12,592 bases of DNA. Origin: Prevotellaceae bacterium. Its GTDB lineage: Bacteria > Bacteroidota > Bacteroidia > Bacteroidales > UBA932. The translations under genes were made by a program, and so were the position numbers. The stretch is taken from assembly GCA_031259645.1 (NCBI GenBank), contig JAIRLC010000031.1:1-12592 (forward strand). The letters run 5' to 3'. Positions 7,693 to 12,592 of the stretch are shown here, piece after piece; position 1 is the stretch's first letter, and each line of letters begins with the position of its first letter. Below the pieces are notes generated by a model, which saw only the letters and a list, made by a program, of their open reading frames with translations, searched no databases and was not told the origin of the DNA.

Positions 7693-8404
7693 CGGGATGT
7701 CTAATAATTTTTTTTTGTATCAGCAGTAATATGTTGATAATTCTGCCGCATCGGCCGTTTCCGTCCCTGAAAGGGTGGATGGCCTCAAACTGGTAGTGGG
7801 CTACCGCCAGTTTTATGAGAGGATCGTAGTCATATTTTTTGTCGTCGTTCAAGTAGGCGATTAAGTTGTTTAGTTTCTGTTCAAGTATTTTTGCCCCTTT
7901 TGGAGGCGTGTAGATTACTGTGCCACCCAAGTTGCCGCTGCCTCGTTTTTTAATTACTATTTCGGTTTGCGGCGGGCGTATGCCGTCGGTTGTTTGTTGC
8001 ACTTTTTGATAGACTTCAACGATTAGCTGGGTGGAAAATTCGCTTTTTTTCTTTAACCGGTTGTATCCTTTCCATAAAGCCTCGCGGTAATGCAACACTT
8101 CCTTTGCGCCGCCTTTCAATTCGCTGTCATCTTTTATGTTATCCGACAGCGATTTGTAGAGTTCGTCGTCAGTTGTGAAGATGTTTTCAATTTCGGTGCT
8201 GGCTTTGGCTTCACGCAATGCCAGGGTATTAATCAGCACCGACTGGTTAGGCAGCTTTTGTGCAATGCCTTTTAGTTCCGCCAATGCCCGGTTGGCCTTA
8301 TTCAAGGCTTTCATAATCTCGATGGTTAAAATTTTCTCATCGGGAGGGGGAAGTAGTGGTAACTGGTTGTAGGGGATGTTGCGGTCGTAAGGTTTTGTGG
8401 CCAT
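7658..8404 (-). CDS. Fic family protein adenylyltransferase, N-terminal part (frameshifted)
   Basis: Fic enzymes usually transfer AMP from ATP to a hydroxyl of a target protein. This frame of 248 residues holds an N-terminal Fic_N region with the inhibitory helix motif STEIEN (69-74, matching [S/T]xxxE[G/N]), the target-docking flap TVIYTPPKG (162-170), and the complete active-site motif HPFRDGNGRCGR (210-221) with catalytic His210. After residue 232 an A9 run shifts the frame, and 16 unrelated residues follow before the stop. The C-terminal end of the Fic core and the winged helix are left in another frame. The ATG at 8404 gives the family-like start KPYDRNIPYNQLPLLPP. The catalytic core is otherwise undamaged, so the break is recent, reversible or a sequencing error. 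Confidence 0.85.
   Translation of the reverse strand: MATKPYDRNIPYNQLPLLPPPDEKILTIEIMKALNKANRALAELKGIAQKLPNQSVLINTLALREAKASTEIENIFTTDDELYKSLSDNIKDDSELKGGAKEVLHYREALWKGYNRLKKKSEFSTQLIVEVYQKVQQTTDGIRPPQTEIVIKKRGSGNLGGTVIYTPPKGAKILEQKLNNLIAYLNDDKKYDYDPLIKLAVAHYQFEAIHPFRDGNGRCGRIINILLLIQKKIIRHPDALPKRLHHQQ
7708..7716 (-). other. A9 homopolymer frameshift site in the Fic gene
   Basis: On the coding strand nine A lie between ATAC and TTATTAGAC. With nine, codons read CAA AAA AAA ATT and then leave the frame; with eight they read CAA AAA AAA TTA TTA GAC and join the downstream winged-helix frame without a gap. A one-base change is therefore enough to restore the gene. Polymerase slippage, replication slippage or sequencing error are all possible. 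Confidence 0.8.
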
Positions 8405-8426
8405 TGACAGAAGATTTTATTTTTGG

Positions 8427-8458
8427 CAAATATAATCATTTTTTGACAGAAAAACAAA
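8427..8458 (-). promoter_or_regulatory. Promoter of the Fic gene
   Basis: On the minus strand a -33 TTTG (8455-8458), a 20-bp spacer and a -7 TATATTTG (8427-8434) match the Bacteroidota consensus exactly. The spacer contains a full TGACAG site (8444-8449) and the -7 element overlaps a variant site, so a protein bound to the array would block RNA polymerase. Confidence 0.75.
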
Positions 8459-8530
8459 TTAATGTCAAATTTAACAAAAAATTGACATTAATGCTTTTTA
8501 CTGTCACTCGTTGACAGTAAAAAGTGCCAA

Positions 8531-8577
8531 CTGTCAAAAATAGACAAAATTTGACAGTTGCTGTTTTTTCTGTCAAA
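8531..8577. repeat. 47-bp direct repeat copy 2, upstream of mnmD
   Basis: This stretch matches 7219-7265 at 43 of 47 bases in the same orientation. The similarity stops abruptly at both ends. The two copies bracket the entire Fic gene and most of its upstream array (repeat-to-repeat distance 1,312 bp). Recombination between them would remove the cassette and leave one copy. Confidence 0.75.
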
Positions 8578-8620
8578 TCAGAAAAACTTGCATTGGGGAT
8601 GTATTTTCGTTGAAAGTCGT

Positions 8621-8628
8621 TATATTTG
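8621..8628 (+). promoter_or_regulatory. Probable mnmD promoter, -7 element
   Basis: TATATTTG fits TAnnTTTG exactly and ends 4 bp before the ATG at 8633, so the mRNA would be nearly leaderless. No good -33 element is seen at the expected distance. Confidence 0.5.
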
Positions 8629-8632
8629 TGTG

Positions 8633-9286
8633 ATGAAGCGACAATTTATAATCACTGATGATGGTTCGCATACGTTGTTTGTGCCGGAATTAAATGAAAC
8701 GTATCATTCTACACGGGGAGCCATGCAAGAATCGCTGCATGTGTTTCTACAAGCAGGATTTCGTTATGCCATGTCTTGTTTAGCAAGACAGCCGTTACGG
8801 GTGCTGGAGGTGGGTTTTGGTACGGGCTTGAATGCCTTATTAACGTGGCGGGAAGCGGAATATTTGAGCGTTCCGGTTTATTATGAAGCTGTGGAAAAAT
8901 ATCCATTAGGTGAAAAAGAAGCGGCTACGTTGAATTATCCCGGGCAAGAAAAATTGGCGTGTTTGCATGGATGCCAGTGGGAAACGCCGATGGCGCTATC
9001 GTCTTGTTTCACGTTGTGTAAAAAAAACGTTGATTTGTTGGAATACGTGCCAACGGGGCATTTTGAGGTGATTTATTTTGATGCTTTTGCCCCAGACGTG
9101 CAGCCGGAATTGTGGGGTAAAGATGTGTTTCGTAAATTATACGAGGCCTTACATCCATGTGGAATATTGGTTACTTATTCGGCAAAAGGCACGGTGAAGA
9201 CACTATTGCGTGATACGGGTTTTGACGTGCAACGGTTGGCCGGTGCGGTGGGGAAGCGACACATGATACGGGCAATAAAGCATTAA
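8633..9286 (+). CDS. mnmD: tRNA wobble-uridine methyltransferase MnmD (MnmC methyltransferase-domain protein)
   Basis: A stand-alone class I SAM methyltransferase of the DUF752/MnmC(m) type, 217 residues. The family methylates 5-aminomethyl-2-thiouridine at tRNA position 34 to give mnm5s2U, the last step after MnmEG. Motif I is LEVGFGTGLN (58-67), the acidic strand end is YYEAVEK (83-89), and YFDAFAPDVQPELW (148-161) is the catalytic-domain signature. YSAKGTVKTLL (182-192) and GAVGKRHM (204-211) form the conserved C-terminus. The FAD oxidase half of bifunctional MnmC is absent, as in other single-domain members. Extension upstream to 8558 was rejected because it would translate the promoter and repeat; the start at 8633 gives the family N-terminus MKRQFIITDDGSHTL. 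Its stop overlaps mgsA's by 4 bp. Confidence 0.9.
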   Translation: MKRQFIITDDGSHTLFVPELNETYHSTRGAMQESLHVFLQAGFRYAMSCLARQPLRVLEVGFGTGLNALLTWREAEYLSVPVYYEAVEKYPLGEKEAATLNYPGQEKLACLHGCQWETPMALSSCFTLCKKNVDLLEYVPTGHFEVIYFDAFAPDVQPELWGKDVFRKLYEALHPCGILVTYSAKGTVKTLLRDTGFDVQRLAGAVGKRHMIRAIKH

Positions 9287-9753
9287 AGCTCTACGCTACG
9301 TGTCAAATATTCCGAATAATTTTTGATGCAAGGCACATAATCTTCGCTTGTCAGCAAAGGCGAAGAGATGAGATAATCTGCGGTAGAACGGTTGTAAGCC
9401 GATGGAATATTATAAAGTGTAGAGATGCGTAACAGGGCTTTTACGTCCACATCATGCGGTTGTGACTGCATGGGATCCCATAAGAAAATCAAGAGGTCGA
9501 TTTTGCCTTCGGCAATCATGGCGCCCAATTGTTGGTCGCCACCTAAAGGCCCTGATTTTAGTAAAGTAATATCAATGTGGCTGGTGCGTTGTCCTTGCTT
9601 GTGATGCAGCGCTTCTTCTATCATCCTGCCCGTGGTGCCTGTACAAACCAAATGGTATTTTTCAAGAATGTGGTGGTTAAATTCCACCCATTCAATAATG
9701 TCACGTTTACGGTTGTCGTGCGCCACTAAGGCTATAGTTTTTTTTCTCGTCAT
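9283..9753 (-). CDS. mgsA: Methylglyoxal synthase
   Basis: The enzyme converts dihydroxyacetone phosphate to methylglyoxal and phosphate, a bypass that releases phosphate when sugar phosphates build up. The product is 156 residues, close to the E. coli enzyme (152). It shows IALVAHDNRK (7-16, with His12 and Asp13), the phosphate-binding CTGTTG (37-42), SGPLGGDQQ (67-75) containing the catalytic Asp73 equivalent, and WDPMQSQPHDVDVKALLRI (92-110) with His100 and Asp103. All key residues are present. The gene converges on mnmD with overlapping stop codons (TTAA at 9283-9286), leaving no room for a terminator between them. Confidence 0.96.
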   Translation of the reverse strand: MTRKKTIALVAHDNRKRDIIEWVEFNHHILEKYHLVCTGTTGRMIEEALHHKQGQRTSHIDITLLKSGPLGGDQQLGAMIAEGKIDLLIFLWDPMQSQPHDVDVKALLRISTLYNIPSAYNRSTADYLISSPLLTSEDYVPCIKNYSEYLTRSVEL

Positions 9754-9778
9754 TATTATGTTATCCTTAAATTCGGAA

Positions 9779-9786
9779 CAAAGATA
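9779..9786 (-). promoter_or_regulatory. Probable mgsA promoter, -7 element
   Basis: On the minus strand TATCTTTG matches TAnnTTTG exactly, 25 bp before the mgsA ATG, giving a leader of about 20 bases. No clear -33 TTTG is seen. Confidence 0.5.
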
Positions 9787-9851
9787 CGGAAAATACCAGA
9801 TTTTTGCTTTATCGTAAGTTCAATTTTACTTTTTTTCATTGTTAAGGTTAT

Positions 9852-9878
9852 AAAAAAACCCCGAAAGCATCGGGGTTT
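9852..9878 (-). terminator. Rho-independent terminator of the ferredoxin gene
   Basis: AAACCCCGA (9856-9864) and TCGGGGTTT (9870-9878) form a perfect 9-bp stem with a 5-base loop. Read on the minus strand, the stem begins 4 bp after the ferredoxin stop and runs into a T tract (9852-9858). It is the clearest terminator in the window. On the plus strand only CATTTTAT follows, so activity in that direction would be weaker. Confidence 0.88.
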
Positions 9879-9882
9879 CATT

Positions 9883-10053
9883 TTATACCGGATGAATTGC
9901 ACCTACCGGGCATGCATCAGCGCAAGTACCGCAGTCGATGCAGACATCTGGATCAATTTTGTAAAAGTCGCCCGGAGAGATTGCCTCCACGGGACATTCA
10001 TCAATGCACGTACCGCAAGCGGTACATTCATCTTCAGCAATTTTGTGAGCCAT
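9883..10053 (-). CDS. 2[4Fe-4S] ferredoxin, 56 residues
   Basis: A small bacterial-type ferredoxin, an electron carrier between oxidoreductases of anaerobic metabolism. The 56 codons run from MAHKIAEDECTACGTC to GAIHPV. Two identical-spacing clusters are present: Cys10, 13, 16 and 20, and Cys38, 41, 44 and 48, each CxxCxxCxxxCP, with internal two-fold repetition of the sequence. Length and cysteine pattern match clostridial-type ferredoxins with two low-potential cubane clusters. The gene stands alone, with a strong promoter (10083-10113) and a terminator, so it is probably monocistronic and well expressed. The partner enzyme is not identifiable from this window. Confidence 0.95.
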   Translation of the reverse strand: MAHKIAEDECTACGTCIDECPVEAISPGDFYKIDPDVCIDCGTCADACPVGAIHPV

Positions 10054-10082
10054 TGCAAATTAATTTAAAGTTAAAAATCTTA

Positions 10083-10113
10083 CAAATGTACATATATTCT
10101 TAAAAAATACAAA
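10083..10113 (-). promoter_or_regulatory. Ferredoxin gene promoter
   Basis: On the minus strand a -33 TTTG (10110-10113), a 19-bp spacer and a -7 TACATTTG (10083-10090) match the Bacteroidota consensus exactly, about 30 bp before the ATG. Confidence 0.75.
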
Positions 10114-10152
10114 AAGTAGCAACAAAAAAGTGTAAGATATAGGAAAATTTAC

Positions 10153-10160
10153 TATTTTTG
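10153..10160 (+). promoter_or_regulatory. Probable promoter of the DUF1573-meaB operon, -7 element
   Basis: TATTTTTG matches TAnnTTTG, 36 bp before the ATG at 10196. The -33 region has no clear TTTG. It is divergent from the ferredoxin promoter about 65 bp away. Confidence 0.45.
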
Positions 10161-10195
10161 CACGTGTTATACTGAAAATTAAAATTTACTTGTAT

Positions 10196-11278
10196 ATGAA
10201 GACTCGTTGTTTTATTTTATGGCTGATGACTTCTGTGGCAGTTGCTGCTTATGCTCAAGGGCCTTTTACTATTGTGTTTGATAAGACATCCCATAATTTT
10301 GGGGAAATTGACCAAAAAGGTGGGCCGCAGACGTTTTCATTTGAATTTACGAATAAGGGTACTGAGCCTATCGTTATTCAGAATGTGACAGCATCTTGTG
10401 GTTGCACTTCCCCTGATTGGACTAAAACACCTGTGCCTCCGGGGGGGCGTGGTTTTGTGAAGGCTACATATACGCCTTCGGCGGTAATGCCATTTAATAA
10501 AAGTCTTACCGTATATTCCAACGGAACTCCTTCGCCACAAGTGCTGCACATCAGCGGAAAAGTGGTGGCACAAGCGCCCAGAGTAGAAGAACAATACCCT
10601 GTGGCTGTGGGGGCGTTGCGTTTGCGGAAAAGTGAAATTTCATTGGGCCGTATTGCGCAGGGCGCCTCGAAGAGAGATTCTGTTGAAGTGATTAACACGG
10701 GGGATGAGCCGCTGACACTTGCATTTACTAATGTGCCGAAACATGCGGCGGTAGAATTAGTTCCAGCTACTTTGCAGAAAAATGAAAAGGGATTTATCCG
10801 CAGCCGTTTTAATACTGCTGCAATGAAGTCACAGGAATGGGGCATTGTGAAACATGCCGTAGGCCTTACGATTAACGGGAAAGCGCAAGACACGCCGAAA
10901 CTCACCATTGCGGCTACTATCGAAGATGATTTTAGTAAACTCACGCCGGCCGATTATGAAAACGCACCGGCCGTATCATTGAAAGAAACTACTTATAATT
11001 TTAATACGATAAAAACCGGCACGAAAGTAACTGCCGAATTTGAACTCACAAACACAGGAAAGAGCCCCCTGCTTATCCATAAGGCGTATGCCGAATGTGC
11101 GTGTTTAAAAGTTTCAGCGCCCAAGTCGGTTAAAGCCGGCGCTACGGCTGTGATAAAAGCCGTATTGGACACGAAAGGCGAAGAAGGAAATAATATATTT
11201 TATTCCATTACTTTATCTACAAATTCACCCTCACAAAGTGCACCGGTATTGATGATCACAGGTACGGTGACAAAATAA
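10196..11278 (+). CDS. Exported DUF1573 protein with three Ig-like repeats
   Basis: The product is 360 residues with a signal peptide (1-20 or so, cleavage near AYAQG). Three repeats follow, each opening with a strand like F-x-FGEI or YNFNTI and then FTNKG/INTGD/LTNTG. They lie at about 27-123, 141-242 and 258-360, and resemble the ASPM/SPD-2/Hydin-type Ig-like fold assigned to DUF1573. Repeat 1 keeps the SCGCTSP cysteine motif (67-73). Repeat 3 has a variant ECACLKV (300-306). Repeat 2 has no cysteines. The location is periplasmic or extracellular; the function is unknown. A TTG two codons upstream (10190) was rejected in favour of ATG. It ends 1 bp before meaB, implying coupled translation. 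Confidence 0.88.
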   Translation: MKTRCFILWLMTSVAVAAYAQGPFTIVFDKTSHNFGEIDQKGGPQTFSFEFTNKGTEPIVIQNVTASCGCTSPDWTKTPVPPGGRGFVKATYTPSAVMPFNKSLTVYSNGTPSPQVLHISGKVVAQAPRVEEQYPVAVGALRLRKSEISLGRIAQGASKRDSVEVINTGDEPLTLAFTNVPKHAAVELVPATLQKNEKGFIRSRFNTAAMKSQEWGIVKHAVGLTINGKAQDTPKLTIAATIEDDFSKLTPADYENAPAVSLKETTYNFNTIKTGTKVTAEFELTNTGKSPLLIHKAYAECACLKVSAPKSVKAGATAVIKAVLDTKGEEGNNIFYSITLSTNSPSQSAPVLMITGTVTK

Positions 11279-11279
11279 T

Positions 11280-12377
11280 ATGAACTTTGTAGAAGATAGC
11301 GCCTTATTCGTAAATAGTGGGGTAGAACAGCCTCCGATGATCAATCCGAATGCTGCTGCACTTCTTAAGAAGGCGCCGCAGCATTTGTTGCAAGTACACG
11401 AATATGTAGAAGGCATTAAAGCGGGAAACGTGACGATTCTGAGCAAGGCTATCACCTTAATCGAAAGCCGGCTACCGGCGCATCAAGCGTTGGCGCAACA
11501 AGTGGTGGAGGCCTGCCGGCCGTATGGCGACAAGTCGGTGCGCATCGGGATCACCGGAGTGCCGGGCGCGGGAAAAAGCACGTTCATTGAAGCGTTCGGC
11601 AAGTACCTCACGAAAAGGGGACACCGCTTGGCCGTGCTGGCTATTGATCCGAGCAGCGAACGTTCCAAAGGCAGTATCTTAGGCGACAAAACCCGCATGG
11701 AGGAGTTGAGTACCGACCCGCACGCGTTTATCCGCCCAAGCCCCAGTGCGGGCTCGTTAGGCGGTGTGGCGCGCAAAACGCGCGAGAGCATTGTGCTCTG
11801 CGAAGCCGCAGGGTTCGACACGATATTCATTGAAACGGTAGGGGTGGGGCAGTCGGAAACCGCCGTACACTCCATGACCGATTTCTTCCTGCTGTTGATG
11901 AGTTCCGGCGCGGGTGACGAGCTGCAAGGCATCAAGCGGGGCATCATGGAGATGTCGGACATGCTTGTGATTAATAAAGCCGACGGCAGCAATATTGACA
12001 AAGCCAGTGTGGCGCAAGCCCAATACCAAAGCGCCTTACGCCTGTTCCCGCTCTCCGAGTCGGGATGGGAGCCCAAAGCACTGATGGTCTCTTCCATTGA
12101 AAAAACAGGTTTGGATGATGTACTGACGCAAATAGAAGCTTACCTTACATCGACAAAAGAAAGCGGCTACTTCGCACGCCGGCGGCGCGAACAGGCGCGT
12201 TATTGGATGTATGAAACGATAGACGAGGCGCTGAAAAGCGACTTTTACCACAACCCTGCGGTGGAAGCCGCGTTAGCCGGTTATGAGCAAGCCGTACTCG
12301 CCGGAAAAAAAAGTTCCTTTACCGCCGCCAAGGAACTTTTGGAGTCGTACTATAAGTCCGGGGCATTCAGCTTTTGA
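11280..12377 (+). CDS. meaB: Methylmalonyl-CoA mutase-associated G-protein chaperone MeaB (ArgK family)
   Basis: MeaB is a SIMIBI-class GTPase that protects methylmalonyl-CoA mutase and gates loading of adenosylcobalamin. The mutase links succinyl-CoA and propionate metabolism, a major route in many Bacteroidales. The product is 365 residues, within the usual range. Walker A is GVPGAGKST (93-101), followed by DPSSERSKGSILGDKTRM (123-140), the switch ETVGVGQSE (185-193) and the guanine-specificity NKAD (232-235). The C-terminal dimerisation helices contain FARRRREQARYWM. No mutase gene is in the window. It starts 1 bp after the DUF1573 stop. Its codons are visibly richer in G and C than those of its neighbours. 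Confidence 0.95.
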   Translation: MNFVEDSALFVNSGVEQPPMINPNAAALLKKAPQHLLQVHEYVEGIKAGNVTILSKAITLIESRLPAHQALAQQVVEACRPYGDKSVRIGITGVPGAGKSTFIEAFGKYLTKRGHRLAVLAIDPSSERSKGSILGDKTRMEELSTDPHAFIRPSPSAGSLGGVARKTRESIVLCEAAGFDTIFIETVGVGQSETAVHSMTDFFLLLMSSGAGDELQGIKRGIMEMSDMLVINKADGSNIDKASVAQAQYQSALRLFPLSESGWEPKALMVSSIEKTGLDDVLTQIEAYLTSTKESGYFARRRREQARYWMYETIDEALKSDFYHNPAVEAALAGYEQAVLAGKKSSFTAAKELLESYYKSGAFSF

Positions 12378-12539
12378 CTTAAGCGTAAGGCTTCGCACCG
12401 GACGGGGATTGTTAGCAAGCAGAATTTTAAATTAACAGTATTATAACGTTGAAAGTTGTAATTCGGCTGTAGGTAAAAGGAGAAAAGCAAATCATCGAGT
12501 GTTCCGCTGACCACTAACCGTTAACCACTAATCACTAAC
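12378..12539. other. Intergenic region after meaB; degenerate CACTAA repeat at its end
   Basis: No gene, RNA or clear terminator was found here. At 12511-12540 the motif CCACTAAC/CCACTAAT/CACTAACT recurs three times with small changes, a short degenerate minisatellite. The nearby small hairpin CTTA-AGCG-TAAG just after the meaB stop (12378-12389) is too weak to call a terminator. Confidence 0.4.
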
Positions 12540-12592
12540 TCATAATTTCTCTTCCACGTTCCACACGAAAGCGGAGAGGCCTTGCTCTTCGG
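12540..12592 (-). CDS. Possible C-terminal end of a minus-strand gene
   Basis: On the minus strand one frame enters from the right edge and reads EEQGLSAFVWNVEEKL before a TGA stop at 12540-12542. The sequence looks protein-like, and the minisatellite begins right after the stop, as expected of an intergenic region. All three minus frames are open over this short distance, so the call is tentative, and no family is recognised. Confidence 0.3.
   Translation of the reverse strand, partial: EEQGLSAFVWNVEEKL

Larger units (their letters stand above)
8405..8577. repeat. Helically phased TGTCA/TGACA array upstream of the Fic gene
   Basis: Eleven sites span 8405-8575, with centres at 8407, 8426 (TGGCA), 8446, 8465, 8485, 8504, 8514, 8534, 8544 (AGACA), 8554 and 8573. 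Steps are 19, 20, 19, 20, 19, 10, 20, 10, 10 and 19 bp, so all lie on nearly the same helix face. Several pair into inverted repeats: 8458-8468 with 8482-8492 (11-bp arms), 8494-8506 with 8512-8524 (13-bp arms, 5-base loop), and 8528-8538 with 8550-8560 (11-bp arms). The promoter of the Fic gene is inside the array: one site lies between -33 and -7, one on the -7 element and one next to the start codon. This reads as an operator for a multimeric regulator, plausibly the Fic protein's own winged helix. Confidence 0.8.

Noticed and set aside
8405..8577. CRISPR array
   Set aside because: The repeated unit is only 5-7 bases, alternates in orientation and has no spacers of constant length or cas genes nearby.
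7219..8577. Insertion sequence around the Fic gene
   Set aside because: There are no terminal inverted repeats of IS type, no transposase and no target-site duplication. The flanking repeats are direct and share the regulatory-site layout.
8558..8632. Longer mnmD start at 8558
   Set aside because: It would translate the direct repeat and the -7 element. The 25 extra residues have no family counterpart.
9897..10103. Plus-strand frame opposite the ferredoxin gene
   Set aside because: It is the antisense shadow of the cysteine-rich ferredoxin and lacks a promoter.
10441..10447. G7 tract in the DUF1573 gene as a phase-variable site
   Set aside because: The reading frame is intact through it and seven G is short. 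There is no evidence of switching.
10378..10944. 188-codon minus-strand frame opposite the DUF1573 gene
   Set aside because: It is an antisense shadow with no domain. The plus-strand gene has a signal peptide and DUF1573 repeats.
11483..12097. 204-codon minus-strand frame opposite meaB
   Set aside because: It is a shadow frame in GC-rich coding sequence. meaB has every expected motif.

Overview
The window looks like chromosomal DNA from a member of the Bacteroidota, probably Bacteroidales. Four things support this. SecA is about 1,090 residues long and carries the extra internal sequence of this phylum. DUF4783 and DUF1573 secreted proteins are present. AAA_14/DUF4143 and Fic genes are typical of these genomes. 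Nearly every intergenic gap also holds a Bacteroidota-type promoter (-33 TTTG, 19-20 bp spacer, -7 TAnnTTTG). No tRNA, rRNA, CRISPR array or transposase was seen.

Layout. Positions 1-1154 (minus) hold rlmH and, 6 bp behind it, the N-terminal 224 codons of a membrane sensor (probably a histidine kinase) that runs off the left edge. A mirrored divergent promoter region separates these from a plus-strand operon of a secreted DUF4783 protein and nadC. nadC converges on a minus-strand AAA_14/DUF4143 ATPase, and their stop codons overlap by 4 bp. Next come secA (3875-7150, minus) and a Fic adenylyltransferase gene broken by an A9 homopolymer (7279-8404, minus). mnmD (8633-9286, plus) and mgsA (9283-9753, minus) form a second convergent pair, again sharing a TTAA stop overlap. 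A 56-residue 2[4Fe-4S] ferredoxin (9883-10053, minus) has its own promoter and terminator. A plus-strand pair follows: a DUF1573 exported protein and meaB, 1 bp apart. The last 215 bases hold a degenerate CACTAA-type repeat and perhaps the C-terminal end of a minus-strand gene.

The backbone is housekeeping: 23S rRNA methylation, NAD synthesis, protein export, tRNA wobble modification, methylglyoxal bypass, electron transfer and methylmalonyl-CoA mutase maintenance. The two accessory genes on either side of secA are the interesting part. Both encode proteins with a winged-helix region, and both have a strong promoter embedded in a helically phased array of short repeated sites. The ATPase has 20-bp palindromes at exact 32/64-bp spacing. 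The Fic gene has eleven TGTCA/TGACA sites (two of them degenerate) at steps of about 10 or 19-20 bp. Part of the Fic array recurs as a 47-bp direct repeat (43/47 identical) on the far side of the gene, next to the secA promoter. The simplest reading is two self-regulating accessory cassettes, the Fic one bounded by direct repeats and carrying a possibly phase-variable frameshift.
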